Source of the DNA: an uncultured Isosphaeraceae bacterium | GTDB taxonomy: Bacteria; Planctomycetota; Planctomycetia; Isosphaerales; Isosphaeraceae | Direction: 5' to 3' | Length of the DNA: 64,000 bases | Assembly: GCA_945957605.1 (NCBI GenBank) | Contig: CAMFLR010000024.1 | Span: 1 to 64,000, forward strand | Shown here: positions 1 to 9,000 of the stretch, in pieces | Position numbering within the stretch: the first letter of the stretch is position 1 | Layout: the number at the start of each line of letters is the position of its first letter | Made by a program: the position numbers and the translations under genes | Notes under the pieces: generated by a model | Database searches by the model: none | Seen by the model: the letters and a program-made list of their open reading frames with translations, nothing else | What the model was told of the DNA's origin: nothing

Positions 1-2
1 AG

Positions 3-75
3 CACGAGCGGAGGGAATCGAACCCCCAACCGCCGGTTTTGGAGACCGGTGCTCTACCAGTTGAGCTACGCTCGT
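3..75 (-). tRNA. tRNA-Trp (CCA)
   Basis: Cloverleaf on the minus strand. The 7-bp acceptor stem pairs ACGAGCG with CGCTCGT, the discriminator is G, and the T-arm contains the GGTTCGA-type loop. The anticodon stem CCGGT/ACCGG encloses the loop CTCCAAA, giving anticodon CCA. It lies downstream of tuf and rpmG on the same strand, the position that tRNA-Trp takes ahead of secE-nusG in many bacteria. The next genes lie outside the window. Confidence 0.95.
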
Positions 76-166
76 ATCAGTCCAACCCAGTTCACTCAAA
101 GCTGCAAGGGGCCGTCAATTAAGGGACACAGGTCGGCGATATTCTCGCCGCGTATCCCATCGACGA

Positions 167-319
167 TCACTTCTTGCGCGACTCTTTGTGAACCGTATGC
201 TTGCGCGTGCGCGGGCAGTACTTCTTCAATTCGAGGCGTTCCGCACCACGGGTCTCTTTCTGAACCCGGTAGTTACGATCGCCGCAGTCGGTGCATTCGA
301 GCCAAACATACTCACGCAT
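167..319 (-). CDS. rpmG: 50S ribosomal protein L33
   Basis: A 50-residue protein beginning MREYVWLECTDCGDRNYR and ending HTVHKESRKK. It is a component of the large ribosomal subunit, near the E site. The length and the basic C-terminal KYCPRTRKHTVHKE segment are typical of L33. Cys9, Cys12 and Cys35 are visible, so this resembles the Cys-containing zinc-type L33, although the second Cys pair is incomplete. The ATG at 319 is preceded by GAGGAG about 8 nt upstream. It sits between tuf and tRNA-Trp on the same strand and is probably co-transcribed with them. A hairpin at 134-150 downstream has no U-tract, so termination there is doubtful. Confidence 0.95.
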   Translation of the reverse strand: MREYVWLECTDCGDRNYRVQKETRGAERLELKKYCPRTRKHTVHKESRKK

Positions 320-482
320 CTGCCGCCACTCCTCAACTCAAACTGCCGACGAGATTTATCATCTCGTCTTTGATCCGGACGAACCGGACGCGACACCTCG
401 AATCGAGCTGTCGCGTCCTTTGATTCCGGCGGCATACCCACGGAATGGGCCGACGAAAAACGCCGGCCCGACCGTGCAAAAC

Positions 483-1694
483 TTAGAGAAGAATCTTGGT
501 CACAACGCCTGCACCGACCGTCTTGCCACCTTCACGGATAGCGAAGCGGAGGTTGGCTTCCATCGCGATCGGGGTGTGCAGTTCGACGACCATCTTGATG
601 TTGTCGCCGGGCATGCACATTTCGGCTTCGCTACCGTCTTCCGACAGCAGCGTGAGAACCGAACCGGTCACGTCGGTGGTGCGGAAGTAGAACTGAGGAC
701 GGTAGCCCTTGAAGAACGGGGTGTGACGACCACCCTCGTCCTTGCTGAGGACGTAAACTTCGGCCTCGAACTTGGTGTGCGGGGTGATCGTGCCCGGCTT
801 GCAGATAACCTGGCCACGCTCAAGATCGTTCTTTTCAACACCACGAAGGAGGATACCGACGTTTTCGCCGGCCTCACCCACTTCGAGGGTCTTCTGGAAC
901 ATTTCGACGCCGGTGACGACCGAGTTCTTGTTGGCGTTGAAACCGACGATTTCGACGGCGTCACCAACCTTGATCACACCGCGTTCGATACGACCGGTGC
1001 CCACCGTTCCGCGGCCTTTGATCGAGAACACGTCTTCGATCGGCATCAAGAACGGCTTGTCCTTTTCGCGGGTCGGCTCGGGAATGTAGTCGTCCATCGT
1101 CTTGACGAGGTCGAGAATACACTGCGAAGCCTTCGGATCGCTCGGGTTTTCGTATGCCGGGCGGGCACAACCGCGAGTGATCGGAATTTCGTCGCCAGGG
1201 AACTTGTAGTGCGTGAGCAGCTCGCGAAGTTCCATTTCGACCAGTTCGAGCAACTCTTCGTCGTCGACGAGGTCGATCTTGTTCAGGAACACGACGAGGG
1301 CCGGCACACCGACCTGGCGAGCGAGGAGGATGTGCTCGCGGGTCTGCGGCATCGGGCCGTCGGCGGCGGAAACCACCAGGATCGCGCCGTCCATCTGGGC
1401 GGCACCGGTGATCATGTTCTTGATATAGTCAGCGTGACCCGGGCAGTCGATGTGAGCGTAGTGACGCTTTTCCGACTCGTACTCGACGTGCGACACCGCG
1501 ATGGTCACGGTCTTGTTCGCGTCGCGAACCGTACCGCCCTTGGCGATATCGGCATAGTCCTTCTTCTTCGCCTGGCCATGTGCCGCGAGAACCGACAGCA
1601 ACGCGGCCGTCAGGGTCGTCTTGCCGTGGTCGATGTGTCCGATCGTGCCCACGTTGACGTGCGGTTTCGTCTTGACAAAAGTTTCCTTCGCCAT
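483..1694 (-). CDS. tuf: Translation elongation factor Tu
   Basis: A 403-residue GTPase that delivers aminoacyl-tRNA to the ribosome. The G1 motif GHIDHGKTT (residues 19-27), the G3 motif DCPGHAD (83-89) and the G4 motif NKID are intact, and domains 2 and 3 follow in full ([17 protein letters not shown], then [16 protein letters not shown]). The switch I effector loop (about residues 48-68) reads [21 protein letters not shown], where most bacteria have a DNAPEEKARGITI-type sequence. The Mg-coordinating Thr (VTI) is kept. Start ATG at 1694. The gene follows four tRNA genes (Thr, Tyr, Gly, Thr), matching the E. coli thrU-tyrU-glyT-thrT-tufB order, and precedes rpmG. Confidence 0.98.
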   Translation of the reverse strand: MAKETFVKTKPHVNVGTIGHIDHGKTTLTAALLSVLAAHGQAKKKDYADIAKGGTVRDANKTVTIAVSHVEYESEKRHYAHIDCPGHADYIKNMITGAAQMDGAILVVSAADGPMPQTREHILLARQVGVPALVVFLNKIDLVDDEELLELVEMELRELLTHYKFPGDEIPITRGCARPAYENPSDPKASQCILDLVKTMDDYIPEPTREKDKPFLMPIEDVFSIKGRGTVGTGRIERGVIKVGDAVEIVGFNANKNSVVTGVEMFQKTLEVGEAGENVGILLRGVEKNDLERGQVICKPGTITPHTKFEAEVYVLSKDEGGRHTPFFKGYRPQFYFRTTDVTGSVLTLLSEDGSEAEMCMPGDNIKMVVELHTPIAMEANLRFAIREGGKTVGAGVVTKILL

Positions 1695-1879
1695 CGTTGC
1701 TCCCGTCGTCTCCTGAAACCGAGGACCGTTTGAGGCCGGATCGATCCAGCACTCTTATTTGCCCCGGACCACATGCCACTGGTTGGGCGATTCGGCGGCG
1801 GGACGTCCTGTGCCTACAGGGCCGAACCCCTCGTCCGCCCCCGTTGGGCCACTTCTCTACGCTATAACGACCCACCGAA

Positions 1880-1952
<73 letters not shown>

Positions 1953-2079
1953 AAGTGTTTTGGGTTGGCTTTTCGCCTTCGCGATACCTCTGTGATGCTT
2001 CTATCGTTCGCTTACAACAATCGCTGATTATGCCTGACTTCCGGCGATCCTGTCCAACCACCGCATTTCATCGGCTAAG

Positions 2080-2150
2080 AGCGGGTGATGGGAATCGAAC
2101 CCACGTAGCCTGCTTGGAAGGCAGGTACTCTACCATTGAGTTACACCCGC
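2080..2150 (-). tRNA. tRNA-Gly (TCC)
   Basis: Minus-strand cloverleaf of 71 nt. The acceptor is GCGGGTG/CACCCGC with discriminator U, as usual for tRNA-Gly. The anticodon stem CCTGC/GCAGG encloses the loop CTTCCAA, giving anticodon TCC. It lies between tRNA-Tyr and tRNA-Thr(GGT) in the tuf operon. Confidence 0.95.
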
Positions 2151-2300
2151 CTTGACTTCTTGACTCAGTTGAGCCCAGAGACGCAGAGGATGAATGCTCG
2201 GAAGGCGGAGGGCCGGGCGACGATCAAGGCAATCTCAGCAACTGAGTGAAGCTCTCCTCGTAAGGCAGATTCCTCGACTTCTCCAGGAAGATTTCGAGGA

Positions 2301-2382
2301 TGGGTGGAGCAGGATTCGAACCTGCGAAGGTAGAACCACCAGATTTACAGTCTGGCCCCTTTAGCCACTTGGGTATCCACCC
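2301..2382 (-). tRNA. tRNA-Tyr (GTA)
   Basis: Minus-strand class II tRNA of 82 nt with a long variable arm. The acceptor is GGGTGGA/TCCACCC with discriminator A. The anticodon loop CTGTAAA gives GTA. Both the long variable arm and the anticodon identify Tyr. It is the second tRNA of the tuf operon. Confidence 0.95.
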
Positions 2383-2481
2383 GAATAATTTCGGTCGTGC
2401 TTTCCGAAGGGGCTCGTCTTTCGACCCGTCCCTACCAGACTTTCTCAAACACTCCTCGGCCGGGCCGGGGATCCGATTGAA

Positions 2482-2554
2482 AGCTGGCGGTGAGAGTCGA
2501 ACTCACAACCGTCGGTTTACAAAACCGGTGCTCTGCCGATTGAGCTACGCCAGC
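2482..2554 (-). tRNA. tRNA-Thr (TGT)
   Basis: Minus-strand cloverleaf. The acceptor is GCTGGCG/CGCCAGC. The anticodon loop TTTGTAA gives TGT. The anticodon stem (CCGGT/ACCGA) has one C-A mismatch at its outer pair. This is the promoter-proximal tRNA of the tuf operon, equivalent to thrU in E. coli. Confidence 0.92.
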
Positions 2555-2578
2555 CGACATGAGGCCGTGAAAGCCCCA

Positions 2579-2606
2579 TTTATACCGTCCGGATCGCCGA
2601 ACGCAA
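2579..2606 (-). promoter_or_regulatory. Putative sigma-70 promoter of the tRNA-tuf operon
   Basis: On the minus strand a -35-like TTGCGT (2601-2606) and a -10 TATAAA (2579-2584) are separated by 16 bp. The predicted transcript would start roughly 18 nt before tRNA-Thr(TGT). The -10 matches consensus at 5 of 6 positions; the -35 is weak. The position immediately ahead of a stable-RNA operon supports the call. Confidence 0.5.
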
Positions 2607-2855
2607 GGGCATTCCAACGCTCCTGGCCAAAATCTCGGCGGAAGATCGGGCCTGGATGCAGAAAGATCACCCGCCGTCAGCGAAACGCGACCGCTATCGT
2701 AACGCGGATCTTAGACCCGTCGTCACAACGCGGTCGTGCGATAGCACTCTCAGCGAGACACGATTGTAATCGCATTGGTTCACGTTCGGCAAGAGGCTGC
2801 CGCGATTTTCTTCGGAGCCGACCGCATTTTCAACGAATGAGACGATCATCGCGCG

Positions 2856-2896
2856 AAAACGCCCCGCAGAGTGGAGTTACCTCCAACTGCGGGGCG
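2856..2896 (-). terminator. Rho-independent terminator of the sigma factor gene
   Basis: Perfect 10-bp inverted repeat CGCCCCGCAG (2860-2869) and CTGCGGGGCG (2887-2896), with a nested GGAG/CTCC pair in the loop. On the minus strand it is followed by TTTTCGCGC. It starts about 24 bp past the sigma factor stop codon at 2921. Confidence 0.7.
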
Positions 2897-2920
2897 CTCT
2901 AGTCGGTCTACCCTAAGCTC

Positions 2921-4594
2921 TTAAAGCATCGGGAGATCGAGCTTTTCTTCATTGGCGATCTTGCGGAGCTTTTCCTGGGCTCGCGACTCGATCTGCCGTA
3001 CGCGTTCCTTGGTAATACCCAGCTCGCGGCCAAGTTGCTCCAGGGTTTGCTCGTTGGCGCCGCTGATTCCGAAACGGCTGATGATGATCCGCCGTTCGCG
3101 ATCGTCGAGTCGGCCAAGCATCCCCTTCACCGCGTCTTGCATACGCTTCTGGGCGTTTTCGTACTCGTGCTCGTCGATCCGGTTATCAGCAGCAGCCTCG
3201 AACATCTCCTCGTGACCGGTAACGAAGCGGTCGCGCCGGAAGTTCTCTTCGGGAATCGTCCGGGCGAAGTTCTTCATGATCGCCCACGAGGCGTACGTCG
3301 AGAACTTGTTGCCGCGCGAGTAGTCGAACTTCTCGACCGCACGAATCAGGGACATATTGCCGTCGGACACTAGCTCGAAGAAGTTGTTCGACGGGCCGAC
3401 GTGCCGCTTGGCGATCGACACGACCAACCGCAAGTTGGCGCGGATGATCTGGTTCTTCACCGCCAAGGCTTCTTCCTGCAGCGACTCGATCTCATCCAGC
3501 TCGGCGGTCTTCGCCTTCGTGGGGTCGATCTTCTCGCGGAGGCCGTTGGCGAGATACTTCAAGTAGTTCATCTTGCGGAACAGGTGAGCTTCCTGTTCGC
3601 GGCCGAGCAACGGAACCTCGTAAAGGCTCGCGAGATACGGCGGCAGCCCCTTGGGCGCCTTGGTTCGGCGCGGGGCCTTGCCGTCGGCCGGTACTGGCAT
3701 CGGTCCGAGCAGCTCGTCGCGCATCTTCGGATCTTCGAAGCTTGCGTGCGGCATGAACTCGAGCTTGACCGACAGGATGCGCCGGGCACGCATTTCGTTA
3801 AGGATGCGATAGATGCTCGACCGCGTGCGGTTGAACTGGGTGGCGAGCACCTCAACCGATACGCCACGGCCGCCGGCATAGAGTCGATGTATCTTCGCCT
3901 TGTCGGTTTCGTCCAAGGGGGCCGTCGACGGCGGGAAGATCGCCCGGTCGGGGTGCTCTCGGTCGTAAGCCTTCAAGGTGGTGCGAATGGTTTCAGTTGA
4001 CCGTTCCATTTTCCTTGCGATCCTCCGCGCTATTTCAATCAATCCGTGGTGACCGCCAACCTGAGCGAGTCGTCTAGCGCGACGCACGATCTCGTCGCGC
4101 TCCTCCTCGCTCACCAGGCGGAATTTCGTCCCACGTTCGACCTGTTCCAGGTGAGACTCGACAAAACGTTTTAAACTCGACTCAAGAAACCCAACCTTGG
4201 TTCGACCGTCGATCACAAACCGGCGTGCGACCAAACCTTGCAACCGCCAACGGTTGACGGTTCGTGTGGAAACGTTATAGCGATGGCTGACGGCCTCCAC
4301 CGTCAGTACCGGCTCACCGACCTGTTCCACCTTCTGGCCGACTGTCGCCGAAAGGTCTTCGATAAACAGGCGGAGGTCGTTTTGAACATCTAACCCATCC
4401 AGCACAAGGGCGGGGAACCCTTCGGGCCGAAATCCTGTAATCCTAAAACAAAGGTATTCATAAGGATAACGCCGTTTCGGCTCGATTTCGCCGAGCAGGC
4501 TTTCCGCTCGGTCAATCTGTTCGAGGCGGCGGTCCTTTGGGGCAAATCGCGACTGCTGCTCCTTGAGTTGCTTCAAGGCCGGGTGTCGGTACAT
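2921..4594 (-). CDS. Sigma-70 family RNA polymerase sigma factor with extra N-terminal HTH segments
   Basis: 557 residues if started at ATG 4594, which has AGGGGAG just upstream; an in-frame extension to 4732 is possible but lacks support. The C-terminal half is a sigma-70 factor: region 1.2-like [21 protein letters not shown] (about 318-338), region 2 [13 protein letters not shown]...[14 protein letters not shown]...FSTYASWAI (386-440), and region 4 [19 protein letters not shown] (521-539). Regions 2 and 4 are separated by only about 45 residues, so region 3 looks short or missing. The first 300 residues are not ordinary sigma sequence. They include a MerR/excisionase-like HTH ([21 protein letters not shown], 97-117) and two further helical segments (about 165-215 and 230-275) that resemble HTH modules. 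It directs promoter recognition; the role of the N-terminus is unknown. Confidence 0.9.
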   Translation of the reverse strand: MYRHPALKQLKEQQSRFAPKDRRLEQIDRAESLLGEIEPKRRYPYEYLCFRITGFRPEGFPALVLDGLDVQNDLRLFIEDLSATVGQKVEQVGEPVLTVEAVSHRYNVSTRTVNRWRLQGLVARRFVIDGRTKVGFLESSLKRFVESHLEQVERGTKFRLVSEEERDEIVRRARRLAQVGGHHGLIEIARRIARKMERSTETIRTTLKAYDREHPDRAIFPPSTAPLDETDKAKIHRLYAGGRGVSVEVLATQFNRTRSSIYRILNEMRARRILSVKLEFMPHASFEDPKMRDELLGPMPVPADGKAPRRTKAPKGLPPYLASLYEVPLLGREQEAHLFRKMNYLKYLANGLREKIDPTKAKTAELDEIESLQEEALAVKNQIIRANLRLVVSIAKRHVGPSNNFFELVSDGNMSLIRAVEKFDYSRGNKFSTYASWAIMKNFARTIPEENFRRDRFVTGHEEMFEAAADNRIDEHEYENAQKRMQDAVKGMLGRLDDRERRIIISRFGISGANEQTLEQLGRELGITKERVRQIESRAQEKLRKIANEEKLDLPML

Positions 4595-5216
4595 GCTCCC
4601 CTTCCCTCGCCCTTCCGTCCACACCGGCTCGCGACTCGATGCCGCAGCGCTGGGCCGACGAGCAATCGCTTCGCCGACCCCGAGGGAATTCGTTGCTTCA
4701 CCCGAATTCTTGGCTGAAGTCAAACCCCTCATTGTGGACGTCCCCAGGCAAGGGTGGGTTCAGTCGTTACCTTGGTACTACGCAAAGTCAATGCCTTTGG
4801 GTCGATAATTATTCTCGACCCCGTCATTTCCCCGAGTGCCCACCAATCTCTTGACCACAGCCGGCGACCGGCGGGTCAGTTAATTGGACAGCGATTCTTC
4901 CGTAAACCGCCAGCACTCCAGCGTATGCCGCGATTTCGCCACGAGCCGAGGTTCGTGATTTCTCGCCCACATTCGCTGCGTCTCAGCCCCAAACCTGACC
5001 AAGGTTCCGGGCTGCTTTACACTGTTAGACGTACGAGCTACTTCAATCGTTACACCAAAATGGCAGACGGCCGACGCTTTTTGACAAAACCCACAAATTC
5101 ATCAAAGGCATTGATGCAATCGTGCAACTTCAACCCAACAAATGAGCGGCCGTTGGGTGGATTCGCCGCACGCGTGTCAATTCAAAGTGACACACGCCCG
5201 CGTACGCGTTCCACTA
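4595..5216. other. Intergenic region upstream of the sigma factor gene
   Basis: About 620 bp with no credible ORF, between the kinase stop (5217) and the sigma factor start. It contains a 7-bp hairpin GGGTCGA/TCGACCC (4799-4821, loop TAATTATTC) and a hairpin GTGTCA/TGACAC (5174-5193) just past the kinase stop. The sigma gene promoter must lie here, but no clear -35/-10 pair was identified. Confidence 0.5.
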
Positions 5217-6551
5217 TTAACAATACGGCCGCAGGGCGCGCCTCAGGTCATCGGCCGTGGGAAATCGTTCGCTCGGTTGACGAGCAAGCCCGCGCTCGAG
5301 GACGCTCGCGAGTCCAGGCGGGACGTCCGACCGGCGTTTACGAATCGGCACCGGTGACTCTTCCAACAACATCCGAATCAAGTCGCCGCCGCCGTCAGAC
5401 GCCTGGTCGTAAATGAACTGCCCTGAAATCAGGTAGTAGAGCGTGGCGGCGGTGGAATAGAGGTCGGCCGAAGGAAGAACTGTTTTGAAGTCGAGCATCT
5501 GTTCGGGCGGCATGAACGGAATCGTCCCACGCATCTCGCCGGAAAACGTAAGTCCTGATAATCCAAGTCCTTTGAAGCTTTTCGCCAATCCAAAATCAGA
5601 GATCTTCGCAACTGCCCCTGCCGGCGACGAACCAATTAATATGTTTTCCGGCTTGATATCACGATGCACGAACCCAAGCGAATGCGCGTGCGACAAACCC
5701 TTCAAGACCTGGCTCGCCATTCGACACGCTTGCTTGATCGGATATCGTCCCTTTTCGGCGTTGGCGATTGCTTCCAGGTTTGTCCCTTCGACGAACTCCA
5801 TCGTGAACCAGAACTGCCCACGCGTCATCCCCTGCTCGTACCACTCGACGATGTTGGGATGCTTGAGCTGGCTGATGACCGACATCTCGCGAAGGAATCG
5901 GTCAATGGCCGTGCGAGTGGCGGCCGATTCGGGGACGATCAGCTTGAGCGCGACCATTCGGCCCGTCGGATTGTGTCGCGCCTGATAGACAAGCCCCATG
6001 CCGCCTCGACCTAACTCACGAATCGCCGTGTAGTTAGGGACGGGCTGTGGCGTCGTCGCCGATTCACCGCGACAGAGGTCGCAAAGCCAGTAGGGTGCCT
6101 GGCCGTCATCGTCGTCGTCCGACATGAGCGGCACCGAGCCCGGCGGCGCGGAGATTCCGCAGCCTGCGCAGAGGATAACGGGTCGCGAGGGGTCGAGCGC
6201 GACGGTGTTCATGTGGTTTGAGACGGTGACGGCCCCGGAAACTTCCTCAGGGGCTTCGAATCGCACCAGGAAAATGCTCTGGCCGGCCGCAATGCGGTCC
6301 CCAGCTTGCAGGCGAATGCGCTCGACCTTCTCGTCGTTTACGAACGTTCCGTTCGTGCTTCCCAGGTCTCGCAATTCGCAGCGCGGGGGGTGAACTTCAA
6401 TGAGAAAGTGGTCGCGCGAGAGTGCGGAGTCCTCTGGCATGGCGCAATGCACATACGGCGATCGCCCCACGATGAACGTATCGTGACGATCGAATACGAA
6501 CATTTCGCCCTTACGTGGGCCGTGAACGACATCCAAGATTACTCGCATCAT
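5217..6551 (-). CDS. FHA domain / zinc-ribbon / serine-threonine protein kinase
   Basis: 444 residues with three parts. An FHA phosphothreonine-binding domain spans about 25-95 (IVGRSP, SRDHFLIE, GSTNGTFVN). A short zinc-ribbon-like piece has Cys128/131 and Cys157/160. A Hanks-type kinase domain covers 174-444: glycine loop GRGGMGLVY (181-189), Lys203 in VALKL, HRDIKPEN (296-303), DFG (319-321) and MPPEQ in place of the usual APEQ. All catalytic residues are present. There are no transmembrane segments, so it is probably cytoplasmic. Substrates are unknown. Start ATG 6551 is followed directly by a second ATG; the RBS is weak. FHA fused to STK is common in planctomycetes; the ribbon between them is less usual. 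Confidence 0.93.
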   Translation of the reverse strand: MMRVILDVVHGPRKGEMFVFDRHDTFIVGRSPYVHCAMPEDSALSRDHFLIEVHPPRCELRDLGSTNGTFVNDEKVERIRLQAGDRIAAGQSIFLVRFEAPEEVSGAVTVSNHMNTVALDPSRPVILCAGCGISAPPGSVPLMSDDDDDGQAPYWLCDLCRGESATTPQPVPNYTAIRELGRGGMGLVYQARHNPTGRMVALKLIVPESAATRTAIDRFLREMSVISQLKHPNIVEWYEQGMTRGQFWFTMEFVEGTNLEAIANAEKGRYPIKQACRMASQVLKGLSHAHSLGFVHRDIKPENILIGSSPAGAVAKISDFGLAKSFKGLGLSGLTFSGEMRGTIPFMPPEQMLDFKTVLPSADLYSTAATLYYLISGQFIYDQASDGGGDLIRMLLEESPVPIRKRRSDVPPGLASVLERGLARQPSERFPTADDLRRALRPYC

Positions 6552-6750
6552 CTCAACCGCACGGGCCTTGCAGCGAGGGAACGCTCTCCTCTACCCTACG
6601 TAGGAACGAGCGTATTGGGCCAGAGTTTCGCCTGAGGAAGCGTGGCGAATCAATGGCCGCGCCTTCATAACGCGCACGACGCCATCGTCATCCCTCGGGC
6701 TTTTCTATCATAGAGCAGCGTCCAACCGGAAGCGACCAGAGACTCCCCTC

Positions 6751-7641
6751 ATGACGGCGAAAACGGTTCCGGGCGTAGCACTTGAATCGACCCTGATCGC
6801 GCACGGGCTCCCGTGGCCCGACAATTTCGAGACGGCGCGTGCTTCCGAAGCCGCCGTTCGAGCCGCCGGAGCCGAGCCGTTTACCATGGCAGTGCTCGAC
6901 GGCGCCATTCGCGTTGGTCTCAATCCCAGTGAGCTGGAATTCTTCGCGCAGACAGGCGCGGGGAACATCATCAAGGCCGGCCGGCGCGATCTGGCAGCGG
7001 CGATCGCTCAGAAAAGACATGCGGCCCTCACCGTTTCGGGAACGCTGTTCGCCGCGCGCGGAGCCGGGCTTAACATCATGGCGACGGGCGGCCTCGGCGG
7101 AGTTCACCGCGGCAACGCGACGTTCGACATCTCAAACGACCTACACGAACTCGCGCGTGCCGATGGCATGGTCGTTGTCTGCTCGGGTGTGAAATCGATC
7201 CTCGACATCGCCGCGACGCTCGAAGTCCTCGAAACCTGGGGCGTGACGGTCGTCGGTTACGGCACCGATGAATTTCCAGCCTTCACGACCGTGAGCAGCG
7301 GCCTACCGATCGATACGCGCATTGATGGTCCCGATGAAGCGGCTGACCTCATCCTGGCACACCGACGACTTAATCTGCCGGGCGCAATTGTCATCGCGCA
7401 ACCCCCGCCCGACGACTTGGCCTTACCCCGCGAGGAGGTGGAACGGGCCATCGGTGATGCAATTCGCCATGCGGAAGTCCGGGGAATTAGCGGCAAGGCG
7501 ATCACGCCGTTCTTGCTCGAATCGATCCGCAAATCGACCGAAGGCCGCAGCCTGATTGTGAACAAGGCGCTTATCGTGCGTAATGCTGGCCTGGCGGGAG
7601 CGATTGCTGTTGCAGTTGCCGAGCGGAAATCTTCGGGATAA
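6751..7641 (+). CDS. psuG: Pseudouridine-5'-phosphate glycosidase
   Basis: 296 residues, full family length. It catalyses reversible cleavage of pseudouridine 5'-phosphate to uracil and ribose 5-phosphate in pseudouridine catabolism. Family signatures: ALESTLIAHGLPWPDN near the N-terminus (catalytic Glu9), a Lys in GNIIKAGRRDL, MATGGLGGVHRG, the active-site Lys in CSGVKSILD, and NKALIVRNAGLAGAIA near the C-terminus. No partner pseudouridine kinase (psuK) is adjacent. The start ATG has no strong RBS. The gene is divergent from the kinase at 6551. Confidence 0.93.
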   Translation: MTAKTVPGVALESTLIAHGLPWPDNFETARASEAAVRAAGAEPFTMAVLDGAIRVGLNPSELEFFAQTGAGNIIKAGRRDLAAAIAQKRHAALTVSGTLFAARGAGLNIMATGGLGGVHRGNATFDISNDLHELARADGMVVVCSGVKSILDIAATLEVLETWGVTVVGYGTDEFPAFTTVSSGLPIDTRIDGPDEAADLILAHRRLNLPGAIVIAQPPPDDLALPREEVERAIGDAIRHAEVRGISGKAITPFLLESIRKSTEGRSLIVNKALIVRNAGLAGAIAVAVAERKSSG

Positions 7642-7669
7642 TGGGTAGCGCGCGACGAACCCGTTCTGT

Positions 7670-8965
7670 ATGAGCTTCTTCCAGCGCAAGTCCAAGCAGC
7701 CAGAGACTGTCTTTGCGACGCTCGATGAGCCGTTCGAGCCGCCGAAGGATTATCGATTCGAGCCGGAACTCGAGGCGCCGATACCGAGGCCATACCCGCG
7801 GGAGTTTCTCGAATACGAGCGCCTCGAATGGCGGACGATCATCTTTGGGATGCTCAGCGTGGCAGTCGGCATCGCAATTTTTTCCCGCCTTGCATCGGCT
7901 GACGGTCAAATCCCTGTGCGGGTAGCGATGATGGCTGTGAGTATCTTGTTCGGATTGTTGACGCTCGCGTCCTGGATTATGGCCCGCGTTCTGCTTGCAG
8001 TGTACCGCCGGAATCTGGATGGTCAGCCTCTCGTCGCACAGATTTGTAAGCTTTCAACTGCCTCTAGTCCTTGCGGTAGCCATAGACAGAAGTTGACGCA
8101 GGTTGTGGCGCAAATCCGATATCGCGACCCAATCGACGGAATTCTGAAGTACAGCGAGTGTCGATCATTTTCGATGAGTCCGGTAGCGGTTGCCGTTCAC
8201 TCGTGCACTTACCAAGTCGGTCAGTACGTTACGGCTTTGTTGACGTCCCGCGATCGCCGATCGCCGGTCGTGCTCTATGGGTTCCTCGGTCTCCGTCGAG
8301 ACTTGGGAATCGTCCGCGCTAAACGTCCGCAGTTGCCACCAATGTGGCGGTGGTTCGGTCTTACTTATGGAATAGTTTTTCTTTTGGGAGCGTGTTTCGC
8401 TCAAGCGTATTCGGTCCGAGCTTTTCAATTCGCCGACTTCGCGTTCGACAATTCCGAGTTCATCCGATCTGCAGCGATTTACCTCGGAATGCTCGCGGCC
8501 CTTGCTCATTTCACTGCTGCAGCGCCAATACTGATCAGACATGATCCGCTTGATGGCTTGATATACCCAGGGAAGCACGAAGGCGATCCACTCGATATCC
8601 CGATCGGCCTATTTTATCGCCGTCTTGATCGATTTGAGTTCTTACAAGTGCCTTCTTTTTGGATGATACTCGCTGCGACAGTCGTACTCGGTACGCTTTG
8701 GGGTTCGGCACTTCTACGGATCGCAAACGGACTCGTCGATTCGGAGCCTCCTAGCTGGGAACCAATCACAATCGCGTCCGTCGAGCCCGCGACGGATACG
8801 ACAACTTTATGGGTTACGATCAGATTCGAAAGTCCTTTTCTGCGCACGTCGACGATATTGAAGAATGCGACCGAAACCGGATGGATCGCTAGAGGAATGA
8901 AAGCCCGGGCCAAGGTACATTACGGTTGCTTAGGTCGACCGTGGATCGAATCAATCTCGCGGTAA
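7670..8965 (+). CDS. Multi-pass membrane protein, paralogue of the next gene
   Basis: 431 residues. The function is not recognised. The N-terminus carries the motif PPKDYRFEPELEAPIPRPYP, two hydrophobic helices follow (about 60-110), then a soluble segment (about 120-220), another hydrophobic pair (about 225-300) and a C-terminal helix near 330-350. The soluble part (LVAQICKL...QIRYRDP, YQVGQYVTALL, LYGFLGLRRDLGI) resembles DUF3592-type membrane proteins, a tentative match. It shares its domain plan and motifs with the gene at 9001, so the two are tandem paralogues. Confidence 0.75.
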   Translation: MSFFQRKSKQPETVFATLDEPFEPPKDYRFEPELEAPIPRPYPREFLEYERLEWRTIIFGMLSVAVGIAIFSRLASADGQIPVRVAMMAVSILFGLLTLASWIMARVLLAVYRRNLDGQPLVAQICKLSTASSPCGSHRQKLTQVVAQIRYRDPIDGILKYSECRSFSMSPVAVAVHSCTYQVGQYVTALLTSRDRRSPVVLYGFLGLRRDLGIVRAKRPQLPPMWRWFGLTYGIVFLLGACFAQAYSVRAFQFADFAFDNSEFIRSAAIYLGMLAALAHFTAAAPILIRHDPLDGLIYPGKHEGDPLDIPIGLFYRRLDRFEFLQVPSFWMILAATVVLGTLWGSALLRIANGLVDSEPPSWEPITIASVEPATDTTTLWVTIRFESPFLRTSTILKNATETGWIARGMKARAKVHYGCLGRPWIESISR

Positions 8966-9000
8966 AAGCGACCGTCGCCGCCTCACTGCCGGAATTCACT

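Larger units (their letters stand above)
2555..2920. other. Intergenic region between the tRNA-tuf operon and the sigma factor gene
   Basis: About 365 bp without a convincing gene. It holds the terminator of the upstream sigma gene (2856-2896) and the likely tRNA-tuf operon promoter (2579-2606). No other structure was recognised. Confidence 0.6.

Noticed and set aside
134-150. Hairpin CGGCGA/TCGCCG after rpmG
   Set aside because: No U-tract on the minus strand, and the downstream tRNA-Trp should be co-transcribed, so it is not called a terminator.
291-1733. Long plus-strand ORF antisense to tuf
   Set aside because: Codon use and repeats reflect the complement of the highly biased tuf gene; the protein is low-complexity Arg/Asp/His-rich and matches no family.
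5174-5193. Hairpin GTGTCA/TGACAC after the kinase gene
   Set aside because: Only 6-bp arms and no U-run; noted but not called a terminator.
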